From Loripinus fragilis (taxonomy: Eukaryota; Mollusca; Bivalvia; Lucinida; Lucinidae), in assembly GCA_964019695.1 (NCBI GenBank), contig OZ026524.1, positions 19,833,509 to 19,897,508 of the forward strand: DNA of 64,000 nt. The letters run 5' to 3'. Position 1 is the stretch's first letter; each line of letters starts with the position of its first letter. Below, piece after piece: positions 12,541 through 23,333 of this stretch. The position numbers were made by a program, and so were the translations under genes. Below the pieces are notes generated by a model, which ran no database searches, had not been told where the DNA came from, and saw only the letters and a list, made by a program, of their open reading frames with translations.

Positions 12541-13044
12541 TTTCTTAATTTTGTGAGAGATGATATACATTGTCACTACTGACAAAAATAACCATAACTC
12601 TTGCATGACTATACACTATTCGCCTTATAACTTCAATACGTGTTGCCGTATTGACCTGAAACCTACTGAGATAAATGGAATTGGTATGCCAGGCGCAATT
12701 ATGGCGAATTAAACAATCTACATATTTCAGCAAGAGTTACTGTCTCCGATTATTATTTTACCATATGCATTGAAAACTGCAGTAAATTGAGTCAAAGCTC
12801 AATAACTTGAAAACTTATTTTCTAAATTGGGTGAAAGTTGTTATGAACCAGTACAATGTCAAACTGTAGACAAGAGGTTGCTTCTGTCACATTTTTTTCA
12901 AACATGAGCCCCTTAATTCCAATATTTACATTGAAAACGGGTCAAAAATCAAATTTTCTCCAAAAGCTTGCTTAATGATGATCAGATTGCAGTAAAAGCA
13001 TATACAATATATATGTGGTTTGATACATCTTTACATCTGCTAAC

Positions 13045-13414
13045 TTAAAGCTGCATAGTCTGTAACTTTTGATCTTTTGATTTTAGAAATAGTGTTTCTA
13101 TTTTTCAAGAACACAGTAAAAAAAACTAAAAATCAGGTATACATTTTACCAATTTCGTAAATCTTAACAACTTATCAGTATCAAAACAACGGTATTTATG
13201 TTAAAATTAGCTGTCTATAATTATTGGAGGGACGCAAATAATTAAAAACACACTTGTTTTTATAAGATAAATCACTTTCCTGTGCAGTTTTCAGCTATAG
13301 TGAACAGATTTATTGTGAAAACATAACTTAATTCTACTTGTACAAATTATTTAAAAAGAACATAAAAAAAAATTCGAAAAATGTTCATAGTTGCAGACCT
13401 AGTCTCTTTTTAAA
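13045..13414. mobile_element. MITE family B, copy 1
   Basis: The left end TTAAAGCTGCATAGTCTGTA is shared with 22957-23333 and 40240-40614. The best preserved right end (third copy) is its complement, TATGCAGCTTTAA. Length is about 370 bp and the interior is conserved between copies (TTATTGGAGGGACG, GTGAAAACATAACTTAATTCT). TTAA-like ends suggest insertion at TTAA or TA. The right end of this copy is degenerate. Confidence 0.75.
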
Positions 13415-13527
13415 AATGATCAAAAATATGCATCAATTCACTAATGCAAATGGTCTGACAGCAACAACTTGATACAGATCGCACATACCTGGATCGAATC
13501 TTGGTAAAAAAACGTTTGTATCCTTTG

Positions 13528-14093
13528 ACTTTTCGCTTACTGTAAAGGCGGCGACTCATGAATGCGTAATTAGGGCTGGCAAACCTTCGACATAGGTAAA
13601 AGCTGAAAATGAGGCGTGGTTTTATTCAAAAGTAACTGTATCATCTTGCGCCATCATATCAGTATAGACGTAAAACACATTATTTAGTCCTTAAAACGCC
13701 AGCAAAATAACTGCATCTGAAATTGTCTATTTAACATAAGCATAGAGGCAAACATTTTGGAGCCAGACCAGAGGAACCAGACCAGTCTGCTCCTACAGGA
13801 GCAGTCCGATCTGGGTCCACCTTGTTTGTCTATGAGACTTTAAATATTTTAGTGGACGACAAAACATACATTTGGTGATTATACGCTTTAAGTGTTAATA
13901 AATGTGAGTTCAGTATGTATACGGTTAGGATTTTCATGAAATGCACGCACGTTTGCGCGGCCCAAACAGCTTAATACTATTTCTTCATTAAATTATAAAT
14001 AAAGCCTGATTTCCCTTGTTTAGCGGATGAAATAGCCGAACCACGCCCATATATGAATATTAAAGTTGCCGCCTTTACAATAAGCGAAAAGTC
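13528..14093. mobile_element. MITE family C, copy 1, with internal CAGATC hairpin
   Basis: Inverted ends ACTTTTCGCTTACTGTAAAG and CTTTACAATAAGCGAAAAGT flank 566 bp. A second copy is at 58202-58946. Both contain ATGAGACTTTAAATATTTTAG-like sequence and a hairpin (13775-13840) built from CAGTCTGCTCCTACAGGAGC, the same hairpin seen alone at 62330-62400. Short frames on either strand are not conserved between copies. Confidence 0.8.
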
Positions 14094-14214
14094 GATTAAT
14101 ATAATTGACAAATGTATCTAGATTGTTCATATATTTTATGTCATCACATCTTTTCATTTGTATTTAGCCGTCTTTGTATTCATTATTGTCCAGGTTTCCT
14201 CACGGGTGTTTAAT

Positions 14215-14385
14215 AACTCTTTCCTTGCCAGCGACGACTTTTGTTGTCTACTGATAAGCTTTGCAAACAGTTTGTATCCAGATCAGTACCGACAGAATGT
14301 TGGTCCTGATCTGGATATAGACTGTATCACACTTTGATAGTGTTACTGAAAGAGTTTTGGGGAAAAAATGAAAAAAAAATCGCAG
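14215..14385. repeat. CAGATC hairpin repeat
   Basis: Palindrome with arms TATCCAGATCAG.ACCGACA and TGTCGG/TGTTGG.CTGATCTGGATA, in sequence context (AAACAGTTTG, CTGATAAGC) shared with 36060-36125, 42820-42890, 59560-59625 and 60700-60775. Confidence 0.7.
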
Positions 14386-14631
14386 AAGACAAAAAAGTAT
14401 TAAAATTACCCATTGTGCAAAGACTTAATTACATGTGACTTATTTAAATCATTCACAGTGCTACGTGTGTACTTGATGCATACATGCATACCAGATTCAT
14501 ATTTGAATATCTATTTATGCACACAATTAAGAGAAAAGACGAACAAACGAACAAATAACCCTTACCCACCACGACATAACAGCATAATACAAACACTGTA
14601 TATGCGTATATGAATTGAGTTCATTTTATTA

Positions 14632-14735
14632 CTACTGTCGTGCCAACCAAGAATGACAGTTGATTAATATTTTGTTTACAATTGTTAAGTAACATTAACT
14701 TGTACACTCCACTTGAGCTAACGCGAATCGATAGA
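14632..14735. mobile_element. TA-type MITE, family A, truncated copy
   Basis: Begins CTGTCGTGCCAACCAAGAAT and follows the family to GAATCGATAGATCACTTGTG, after which the sequence departs. The right inverted end is missing. Confidence 0.65.
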
Positions 14736-14739
14736 TCAC

Positions 14740-15990
14740 TTGTGTGTGAATCCTATCTTGCGGATAAGATTTTCTAACCCAGGGTAAAATCTCATATGCC
14801 CCTATCCGGTGTGCAAGAATAACTGTTAGGTAATGAGGTTAGATAACTTTTCAGTCTCAGTTAAGTTTTTATCTACGTCACTACTTTGTGTGTCCGAGCA
14901 GCAATGGAACTGACGAGACTGCGCGCATGCACAGACTCGACTGAGCATTGGGTGCTCGCCGATGCGATTAAGTATCAAATTATCAGGTTCTGGTCCATGG
15001 TAATTAAGGTTCTGTCAGGTGGGTTTGCTCTCCCGTTGTTAGCAAACAACAAAACCAGGTTTTCTCTCAAACCTAGGGTTGATAGCGTACTTGACCCGAA
15101 TGGGGTGCATATAAAGTTAACATTTTGCTAGTACATGTATTATCATACTACTTACTATGTCAAAGGAGAAGGAAGATTCCAAATAAGGTTAAAGATAAGA
15201 CGGACTTATAGGTCATACTGATTGAGAAAAGATGCATCCATCGGCAGCACACCAGTAAGTAATGCCTACGTATATGTAGCTATCTTAGAGATTACTTTTA
15301 TTTGGAATCCAACATTTAATTATAAATTTGGAGTATCCTTATTTTTAACAGATGGTAAAAGTAAGTAAGGGTGCAAAGATCAGGAATCGATATAATCAAG
15401 TACCACACCTGACCCAGGATACCAATGGGAAAGTGATAAACTCACAGTTAGACACCAACTAACCATCAAACAAACAAAAATCAGATTGTTGGCCCTTAAA
15501 GCAGGCGACACATCCGATTCTTGGCATTCTGGCTTAAGAAGAAATCCCGAATGTTGCTGTGTGGATACATCTTGGGGTCGTGGAGTGTCGTGTACTGTTT
15601 TCGGTTCACTGTGGTATTGCCCTTGACCTCTATCTCCAGTTTTAGAAAAGTTAACCCGGAGCATATCTCCTATATTATTTGAGATAGGAGTCCAAAGTTA
15701 CAAATTCCACTGTCATTGATTTTTATCAGTGGCATTTGTCACATTTTTACACAAATCTTGTACAGCAGTAGCTGGCCAAATTGAAAATGATTGTAATAAA
15801 TGACAAAAACAACTCAAGCTAGCCAACATCTAAATTCATTTTGAAACTAGCCAATATATAACATGTTCCCATGATAACTGACAAGTTCAAATTGAGCCGT
15901 TGCAGCTGTAACTACATCATTGTCGTTAATCGAATATGATGTGTCCTCGACTAATCAGACAACGTGAACTTACCATGACAAGATCAGTGC
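14740..15990. other. Upstream region of the VWDE-like gene
   Basis: Holds the end of a truncated MITE, an unrecognised repeat-like segment around 14886-15131 and, at 15385-15480, a reverse fragment of the repeat family at 5570 and 33229. The open frames 14886-15131 (+) and 15380-15664 (-) have no recognised domain and lie in repeat sequence. No upstream exon was identified. Confidence 0.45.
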
Positions 15991-15997
15991 AATAAGG

Positions 15998-16004
15998 TAT
16001 ATAA
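15998..16004 (+). promoter_or_regulatory. Candidate TATA box
   Basis: TATATAA lies 102 bp upstream of the signal-peptide ATG at 16106. Transcription would be expected to start about 25-35 bp downstream (around 16025-16035), leaving a 5' UTR of roughly 75 nt. This is inferred from position and sequence only; TATA-like strings are common in such AT-rich DNA. Confidence 0.45.
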
Positions 16005-16105
16005 CAGAGATAAAGATATAGATTACAGATGTGCTGTCTTATGTCTTTGGGTCGTTGGTACCTAAGTTGGAAATCAAGGACACACTTTCAGCATTATCTA
16101 TAATC

Positions 16106-16154
16106 ATGTCGCTCGTTCTGTGGGGCCTGGTGCTGCTCTGCCTCTCACAATCAG
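16106..16154 (+). CDS. VWDE: VWDE-like gene exon 1: start codon and signal peptide
   Basis: The ATG opens 16 codons encoding MSLVLWGLVLLCLSQS, a typical secretory signal peptide with a hydrophobic core and small/polar residues near the cleavage region. The exon ends on one base of a codon (G) before a GTTGGT donor, which is a weaker donor than later ones. The split codon completes with the TC that begins exon 2, giving Val17 and joining the signal directly to LSLDPC. The phase match plus the candidate TATA box about 100 bp upstream support this as the true first coding exon. A short unseen upstream noncoding exon cannot be excluded. Confidence 0.8.
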
Positions 16155-16370
16155 GTTGGTGGGTTTGATTCTTACATAAGCTATCAAGTGCATTGGGTAA
16201 CACATTAAACTGGCATTTTCTGGAATAACTTCATATATCTTCTGTGAAATAGTCAAGATAGCATTACGGTAATAAAACGTTTGCAACAGAAAGCATTTAC
16301 TAATAAAATAAACTCGACTTGATACACACATTTATGCTTACATTTCAGGCATGTGATTAAACGTGCGTAA

Positions 16371-16515
16371 CAGAAAAATCATTTTCTTATTTCTCAACCG
16401 AAACATATGTTGTGTGTATTCAAAAGAACTGTCTCAATGAGACGTTTTTGAGCACCCAAAACATAAGCTTAAATGTATGGGTAAGAAAATATTTACAATT
16501 TTACGCTGAAATGTT
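16371..16515 (+). repeat. GTCTCAATGAGAC palindrome repeat, copy 1
   Basis: Contains a self-complementary core AGAACTGTCTCAATGAGACG flanked by TATTTCTCAACC on the left and GAGCACCCAAAAC on the right. Other copies: 34785-34895, 35495-35605 (inside a transposon), 61765-61870 (same transposon, inverted) and 62778-62935. Confidence 0.75.
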
Positions 16516-16859
16516 TTGTTTATCTAAACATGTGCATCTTCAAAGCATTCCTTTAATGAAACTTCAAATTATTGCAACCATTCTAAACCCATAACCAAAC
16601 ACCTAAAGACAGCGCTAACTAATCTTCAAAGAATTGGTTCGCCAATAGTTGCAATGTAACTGTGATTGACAGCGAGCCCACATCTAGCCCCACGAATATA
16701 AAACGTTTTTCATGCTCAACTTAACTGAACATGAACTTTCAACTCCTCATTAAATCTAAAGTGCTAAAATATTGAAATCTCTTGCTTAAGAGCTCCCAAG
16801 TGTTGTTGTTTTTTTACTAACAAATGTTTTGCTAACAATTGCTAACACTACAGACATCT

Positions 16860-17394
16860 ATCTGCTCGCAAACCAAATACGGTGCGACAACCAGGACGCC
16901 TCGGGGGGGGGGACTCAAGCGAGAACTGTCGCTAGAATGCCAATGAGCCAATGATAAAGAATGAGCCAATGCTAAAGGTGGGCGGAGTGATTTGAGCGCC
17001 TGCATAAGGTTGCGTTGCAATAAAATACTGGCCTGATCCGTCACTGGTCCAGTTGAAGGACACAGCGAGCCAGTCAACACAGAGATGGTCATCAATAAGG
17101 CCAATGGTAGAAGTGATCAGAAGTGATCTTAACAAAACAGCGTGTTTGCTAGTTTTTATCGCCGAGATGCTAGAGCCTGCTTACGTAAATGGTACAGATG
17201 GGAAGCATGGCCTAATTGAGGTCATCATTCTTGAGGGCCAGATCCCTCCTGACCGAAAGATTAGCTACATTGTTAGATTGCACAAAAGCAAAGAAGATTC
17301 ACTAAACGGAGTAAACTTTGGGGGCTTAAATTGGTTCACTAAAGGGCAACCATTAATAATTGCAGACGACGAAGACAATGGTGCTTTTTTTTAA
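16860..17394. other. Coding-like segment of unknown identity
   Basis: The + strand is open from 17053 to 17394 (113 codons, including GLIEVIILEGQIPPDRKISY). The − strand is open across 16932-17135 and reads VDWLAVSFNWTSDGSGQYF, which faintly resembles a YWTD propeller repeat (pattern V-D-W-x-A...W-T). Neither strand has suitable splice boundaries in phase with the VWDE-like gene. It may be a remnant of an unrelated gene or mobile element. The identity is unresolved. Confidence 0.25.
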
Positions 17395-17559
17395 TTTCTG
17401 ACTGTCTGTGAGTGAAGAGCTTTTTTATATTTGTTTCACCATGGTTGTTTATCAAATTAGATTGTTTCTCCGTGATGATGCATTACATAAGTTAGGTCCG
17501 GAAACCTCCATACGAGCCGATGTTGTCAGCTCCTGTCCGTTCTAAGGTGATGATTCTGC

Positions 17560-17720
17560 TGTCGTTTATTAAATCATGCGCCTATCCAGAAAGCTGTCAG
17601 AGGGGGACAATTTCTCCTAGTTGATGAGGAGATTTGAGAGGATCCAAATGGCACTAAAAGCGGGTCATTATCGGCCCACCAGCGAAATGCCATTTAGATG
17701 GCGCTTCGCTGGCTGGCCGA
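17560..17720 (+). repeat. Dispersed repeat, family D
   Basis: The block from GTCAGAGGGGG through GAGGATCCAAAT to GCGGGTCAT..CG.CCC.CCAGCGAAA recurs at 22630-22785 (+) and in reverse at about 22010-22170. The three copies differ by many substitutions, and the middle copy has a longer spacer. Confidence 0.65.
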
Positions 17721-17999
17721 TGATGGCCAAACATTGTTTACTGGCGTGGTAGCTTTGATATTTTCCAGGAGATCAAGCAGGACCAGTATTGCTAAGGAAT
17801 CCTATATCTTGTGATATTCCAGGGGATTCGGACTCCCTGAACACCCCCTCCCCTTCTGGATCAACACATGTCAATTATTCAACTCTTTGTTCGTGTTTTG
17901 CTCCCATTGAATGCGGGAGCTTTGAGTTGGGTCCATGTTTTGTGGTTAAGATCATAGTGTTCTTTCTCGATTGGCAATTATGTTGCTGAAGAAGAAAGA

Positions 18000-18200
18000 G
18001 TTTGTTGCTTTACTTTAATGGTCTTCTTGCTGTGTTGCGATTATTTGTTTGTTTTGTCCCTTCCTCGTGGTGCCATTGGGTTGGTCTGTGATTGTGGCAT
18101 TTTCTTGTCATACTGACTTGCTTTTTGACCAAGTGATGGTGCTGAAGCGTGCTGCAGAGGGTCTGATGTGACAGAAAGCTGGTATCAATAAGATGCAGTT
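18000..18200 (+). repeat. Dispersed repeat, family shared with 45330-45510
   Basis: Both copies share, in order, GGGTTGGTCTG, GTGATTGT, CATTTTCTTGTCAT / CATTTCCTAGTCAT and ACTTGCTTTTTGAC / ACTTACTTTTTGAC. Long minus-strand open frames at 18010-18470 follow from repeat composition and are not called as genes. Confidence 0.55.
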
Positions 18201-18739
18201 TGGTGTCATGCAAGCCTATAGTTCTTCTACTCCCCTGAGCGACTCTACCACCTTGCCGTGGTATCTTGGGCACACTTCACACTGGGGACGATATTGATTG
18301 TAATACTCGTCCCTTCTGGGAGTGCCAAGAGTAGGGTCCAACAAGTTTGCAATGGGTGGCTTTCTCGGTAATTCGAAGGGGATGGCCTGGAGAACGAGAA
18401 CATACAGAATGTGGACGTTATGAATTATGTATGACTGATCACGTCTCTTTGGCTCTTTGACGGGGTACAAACAGGTGGAAACAGGGCTGGGTGTTTCTAA
18501 TCGGCTTTGTCATGCTGAGCCCCAGCATGCTGAAAGTGTAAGAAAAAATACTTCTTTCTATAGTACCTTTCTGATGCCAACCATGTGTCCATTATCTTAT
18601 ATTTTCTTTCTTTTATAAAATAATCCTGGAAGGCAGTGGCTAAACGGGTCAATTGTGCAGATTCTATTTGTGCAAGTATATCTTCTATGTATCACTAGCA
18701 CTGGAGGTCGGAAATCCACTCCATTAAAGTGCTCCCTTG

Positions 18740-19515
18740 TTGGTCTCCACGGTGGGTGGGAAGCATGGAAGATTAATCTTTCAACTAAACTACATGGCTA
18801 AACATTCAGAAAAAACCTCACATAGTAAATTCAGATTCTGACTCTGAAAAATCGTACCTAGCTTCTCAACCAACTAAATCAAGTTCGTTTACCTTAACAA
18901 AGAAAACCTTATGTACCCAGATTTTTAATAATCCATTCAGATAAAAAGGAGAGAATATTTCTTCTCTTTCTCCGTTTGTTGTACATAAAAGAATAATGAG
19001 CATTGCAGGAGAACCAAAGAGCATAAAAACCTAAGGTCTGGTGATCTTTTGATCCAACATGCTAAAGAGTCACACGAAAAAGTCTACTACAGAGGGAAGA
19101 CAGTTTGTGGTCTAAAAGGGTATGTATTGGTCGCTGTCCAGCCTTAAGCAGAGTCACAAATGATGATATCAAGGAAGGCATGGCTGAACAGCGAGTTATG
19201 GATGTTCGTAGAATCACTGTACATCGTGATGGTATTAAACCAACTAACACATTTGTTATAACATTTACAATCAGAAGGCTAAAAAGTCGTTATAAGAATT
19301 ATCAACAAGTTTATACTGATGGGTCAAAAGAAGACTCAAAGGTTGGTTGTGTTGTTATATCAGGCAACCATAGTAATATGCAACGTATACCTGACGATTC
19401 ATCAATTTTCACTGCTGAAGCCAAAGCATTTGATCTAGCTTTATATTTCATAAGAACTTGTGACACTAACAATAGACTCATTATATTTTCTGAATTGCTT
19501 TCAGTATTGTAAGCT
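18740..19515 (+). pseudogene. Internally deleted Jockey-type non-LTR retrotransposon (ORF1 fragment joined to RNase H)
   Basis: Frames across 18740-19105, broken by stops and shifts, read SDSDSEKSYLASQPTK, then LSPFVVHKRIMSIAGEPKSI, then a QHAKESHEKS-like stretch. This is the layout of the gag-like ORF1 of Jockey-clade elements. It continues in the open frame 19105-19512 with VRRITVHRDGIKPTNTFVIT, also ORF1. That frame then passes directly into YTDGSKEDSKVG and FTAEAKAFDLAL, an RNase H domain with its DG and E motifs, which normally lies at the end of ORF2. Endonuclease and reverse transcriptase are absent, so several kb were deleted internally. It sits in intron 1, just 5' of exon 2. Confidence 0.75.
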
Positions 19516-19571
19516 ATGAACCATACCAGTTCAAAGCTTCCACATTTGTTTTTTCGATCTTATGTTTTCAG

Positions 19572-19718
19572 TCCTGTCACTCGATCCATGTACAAATTAC
19601 CTAGACATCAATGAACCATTGAGGAGTGTAAATTATATAGCGAGTAGCAAGGACTATGATCATTTCATCTGTGACAGACTTCTGGCACCGGCCTGGTACA
19701 GATTCACCAGTGGAGCAG
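19572..19718 (+). CDS. VWDE: VWDE-like gene exon 2: first half of D8C-like module
   Basis: After a TTTTCAG acceptor the frame encodes LSLDPCTNYLDINEPLRS, then CDRLLAPAWYRFTSGAG. DPC-NY, the N-region and 'PAWYRF-SGAG' are hallmarks of the D8C/uromodulin-like module found at the N terminus of VWDE and in uromodulin/GP2-type proteins. The exon spans residues 17-66 and carries two cysteines. It ends GCAG|GTATGT on phase 1 and joins exon 3 through a split Gly codon. The protein family indicates a secreted or extracellular-matrix product. Confidence 0.9.
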
Positions 19719-19879
19719 GTATGTCTAAATATACCGAGCCGGTATCCAGCACTAGGCACAAGTTGATATGCGCGTACAGCAAAGATTCAAATCAGTCTGG
19801 GAATATACGTATTCTGCTAAATGTCTTCGCCGTCCGTATGAATAATCTTTGGGACATTGGTTACCCAATGAGTGCCTAT

Positions 19880-19930
19880 CGAAGACTCTGATCAGACTGC
19901 GCTGATGCGCAGTCTGATCTGAATCATCGC
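19880..19930. repeat. TGATCAGACTGCGC hairpin
   Basis: A palindrome GATCAGACTGCGC-(TGAT)-GCGCAGTCTGATC. Related hairpins occur at 21766-21815 and 33590-33650, there inside a longer shared repeat. Confidence 0.7.
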
Positions 19931-20086
19931 TGGACGCACATAATTATTACTTATTACATAAACATAGCAAAATGCAATCGTACAGGATATTATAATTTTG
20001 CTATTTTATGAAGTTTAACCAGTTTAAAGGAAGTATCCTTTCTTGATCCTCAACCACAGACACGCCTAACTAAGCAGCAGTATGAC

Positions 20087-20567
20087 ACTGGCGCACTTCG
20101 AATCGAACTATAGTCCCTACTATAGTAACTAAAGTTTGATTCGAACACCTATAGTCTCTACTAGGGTGACGTCGTGAACCTACTAAAGATCAACGGCGGG
20201 TCGGAGTAGATAGGCTGGTTCCCTACTCTGGACCTATCTAGCACGATGGGTTCAAGATCTAGCACGATGGGTTCAAGATCGGTCAGTAGCCTCAAATTGA
20301 TATGTTTTTGTAAAATAAACCTAGCTGAGCATAATTTTTGGTCCCACTTATTCGTAATTGATTATTAAAAAGCGCTGTGCAGTTTATAACATCCTTTTTG
20401 TCTACGATGAAGAATTGAAGTGGAGCATACAGGGCTATTATTTTTGTTCACTTTAACCAACTAAAAGTTCCAACTTTAGCCGTTCGGGTGTAAACGTGCG
20501 TGCGCATCTATTACGTAAGAACTATAGTAGGAATTTTAGTTAGATTCGAAGTGCGCCACTGTTGTTT
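20087..20567. mobile_element. MITE with GGCGCACTTCGAATC ends
   Basis: Left end GGCGCACTTCGAATCGAACT and right end AGTTAGATTCGAAGTGCGCC are inverted repeats enclosing about 440 bp. Inside, CTATAGT-rich palindromic words and a direct duplication of TAGCACGATGGGTTCAAGATC-like sequence (20246-20280) are visible. No transposase frame is present. The target duplication is unclear. Confidence 0.7.
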
Positions 20568-20869
20568 AACGTCATCAAGCTTCGCATTCATAGGTCCTAG
20601 GACTGCTTATATATTGCTTTAGTGTGTTGATATACATGTATTGCACCATTCAATCAATCACAGTGCTGTTACATGTAACTGCCTTGTTGGCAGGGGCTAG
20701 TGCAAACTTTCGATGAAATTCCCAGATACTTTTCTTAGAAGGAAGCTTTAAGTGATGTAATAAAACAACATTTTTCACATCAATAATTTTGAGGAAAAAA
20801 AACAGAACGGCGGGGCCACTAGGCATAAAGTAGCTCGTGTGTAGTATGGTAGTATACCTAGAGGATCGT

Positions 20870-21195
20870 ACATGAGTGTTCGTGTTTTATTGAATTTATT
20901 AAACCAAGAGGAAAAAAGATAAAATGCGAGGTTTTCTGAGCATTTTTATCTCTTTATCTCGTTATCGCAACGAGTTTAATAAAACCAATAATACAGGAGC
21001 ACGAATGTTAGATTCTGTTATCACGTGACATTAAAATTAGATAAAAATCACATTTTCGGCGTGAAAACGTCAAGATTTTGACATGTTCAATGCAACTTTG
21101 TAATGAACGTTATCACGTGACGTTACGAAATCTGTAAACCACTAGTGGTTTATCTATTTTATTGCATGACGTTATATCACTCCCAGACGCGACAT
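20870..21195. repeat. Dispersed repeat, family E copy 1
   Basis: Contains the palindrome GATAAAATGCGAG...GAGCATTTTTATCTC, then AATAATACAGGAGCACGAATG, TCACGTGAC, AACGTCA and TCTGTAAACCA. The same order occurs at 47350-48185, where the copy is interrupted by about 450 bp of other repeat sequence. Confidence 0.7.
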
Positions 21196-21369
21196 CATCT
21201 TTATCTTGCATATTCTGTTACACAAAATCAAATTATTATACGAGTCAAATTAATAGATGAATGGGATACGAATCAATTCAAGTAGATTGTCTTCTGAATC
21301 CCATTTGTATGCTTATTGTATTTATATAATTATTGTATTACTGTAATATAAGCTGTTTGACCCAAATAG

Positions 21370-21606
21370 GTGGAGACCTGCCAACAGCATGTCCTGCTCA
21401 GTACCACTGTGGCACACATGTACCAATATGGATGAGTGGTTCCTTTCCTTCGGTTGCTGATGGGATAGTCACTAGAAAAGTATGCGGGAACCGGCCATCA
21501 CTCGGATGCTGTGGTTACACAGACACAATAGAAGTGAAAAATTGTGGGACATTTTATGTGTATAATCTCAAACCATTGAGAGGTTGTTCCATGGCCTACT
21601 GTGCAG
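21370..21606 (+). CDS. VWDE: VWDE-like gene exon 3: second half of D8C-like module
   Basis: Residues 67-144 read GGDLPTACPAQYHCGTHVPI, then SVADGIVTRKVCGN, then NCGTFYVYNLKPLRGCSMAYC. 'CGTH-P-W--G--PSVADG-V-R-VC' is the diagnostic D8C core. Eight cysteines are present here, ten with exon 2, consistent with a disulfide-rich extracellular module. The acceptor is AAATAG and the donor GCAG|GTAAGA; both ends are split after the first base of Gly codons, so exons 2-4 share phase-1 boundaries. Confidence 0.93.
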
Positions 21607-21666
21607 GTAAGATAATGAGCCGTGGCATGAGATTTCCAACAAAGTGGCATTTTGATAAGTGTAGAC

Positions 21667-21870
21667 TCAGATGAGCCTGTGTAGCCTCCTTTTAAGCTTA
21701 GAAACTCCAAATGATGTTCCATCAGTAGCTTAGCACTCATAAAATATTCAAACGACTAGCAAAGGCTCTGATCAGACTGCGCATATGCGCAGGCTGATCT
21801 GAGGTTTTGCTGGTCGCACATACCGCATTGTTGGAAATCTCATGTTGCGTCTCAAATATCTTTGATCAAC
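21667..21870 (+). repeat. Dispersed repeat, family shared with 33505-33705
   Basis: About 190 bp shared: GTAGCCTCCTTTTAAG/GGAGCCTCCTTTTAAG, GTAGCTTA, AAAGGCTCTGATCAGA, ATGCGCAGGCTG, ATTGTTGG/TTTGTTGG. Contains the TGATCAGACTGCGC hairpin. Confidence 0.75.
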
Positions 21871-22009
21871 CCATAATTCATTGTCCGCTATTAATGACTT
21901 ATGTTATTGCAAGCAGTTTGGACCAATGAACTCGCATGCGCGAACCTCCCCCCTACCCCTGGAAAATCACACCTTTATAGGGTTCTCTATCAATACTGGT
22001 CCGTATCCC

Positions 22010-22790
22010 ATGGAAACGCACAAAGCTTCCAGGGCAGCATTTTAAATGGCGTTTCGCTGGTGGTGCGATATCGCTTTTAGAGTTATTTGGATCCTTTCCT
22101 CCCCTAATCAACATCATCAGCTAAAAATAGCAAAAAACGTCAGAGTTGGACTCCCTCTGACCAGTAACATTTATTAGATAAATTAGATATGGGGGATTAT
22201 AATATTTGTCACTGCTCTGACAAAGGTAAATTGATCCGTCCAAGACTCACCTGCCTGTGCTTTGCTTCAGAAATCAATTTATTCGTCAGTCTAACGATAC
22301 TAGATTTGAATTGAACCAGGGTATCCCAAATTAATAACCATTCATCCTAAATATCCTTTGACAACTGGCCGAGATGACAGTACAATAGTACAGTATGTCC
22401 ATATAATCTGGAAAACGGATCATTTTTCTCCAAATATTTTACCATGTACATAATTTTGTCCATCTACAGCACAGCCACAGGCTTTGCAAACGAGACATTC
22501 CTGGTTTAAATATATTGGTACCTACTGTAGGTAAAAATTTGGCAGTTCAACTACAGAGTCATTTGTCCTTACAACAAGTTATATGGTATATGATGGCGAA
22601 CATAGTTGCCTGATACTTGTTTGTAGGACCTCCGTGCGCGGATCCAGAAAGTTTTGTCAGAGGGGGTCGAACTAGAACGTTTTTTTTTGTTTTTTTTAAG
22701 CAGTGAAGACGGGGTGGGGGGGATCCAAATACCACTATTAGCGGGTCATCATCGACCCGCCAGCGAAACGCCATATATGATAATTATGAC
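22010..22790. repeat. Two further family D repeats in opposite orientation
   Basis: 22010-22170 is a reverse copy (GGCGTTTCGCTGGTGG..., GGATCCTTTCCTCCCC, CCCTCTGACCAG) and 22630-22785 a forward copy (GTCAGAGGGGGTCG, GGGGATCCAAATACC, CGCCAGCGAAACGCC). The stretch between them has no recognised feature. Open frames at 22559-22848 follow the repeat. Confidence 0.6.
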
Positions 22791-22956
22791 ACACCAAACT
22801 CTTTGTGTTACTCTGCCTAAATCGGGAAAGCCCGGAACAATTCGATAATCGAATCAAGCCTCGGATGTACGTAAAGCGTGTTACGAACAGTACTCTGTAC
22901 GAAAAAACTCCATTTTGTTAGAAGGAAAATTTGTTCTGTAGCATGTGGGTTTAATT

Positions 22957-23333
22957 ATTAAAGCTGCATAGTCTGTAACTTTTGATCTTCTAATTTTAGA
23001 AATAATGTTTCTGTTTTTCAAGAACACAGTAAAACTACTCAAATCCAGGTAAAAATTTTACCATTTTCATTAATCTTAACAAATTATCACCATCAAAACA
23101 ACAGCATTTATGTTAAAAATCAACTGACTAGAATTATTGGAGGGACGTAAATAATTACCAATAAAAGAAAAAACCATCTGTATTATAAGATAATTCACTT
23201 TTCCATGCAGTTTTCAGCTGTACTGACCATATTTATTGTGAAAACATAACTTAATTCTATTTTTACAAGTGATTTAAAAAGAAAAGAAAATTTTTCGAAA
23301 AAAGTTCATAGTTACAGACTTAATCTCTTTAAA
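22957..23333. mobile_element. MITE family B, copy 2
   Basis: Starts TTAAAGCTGCATAGTCTGTA and runs colinearly with the other copies to AGTTCATAGTTACAGACTTA. Inserted in intron 3. Confidence 0.75.

Noticed and set aside
18010..18470. Overlapping minus-strand frames of 84-87 codons
   Set aside because: They fall in a dispersed repeat (second copy at 45330-45510) where the frame is not kept.
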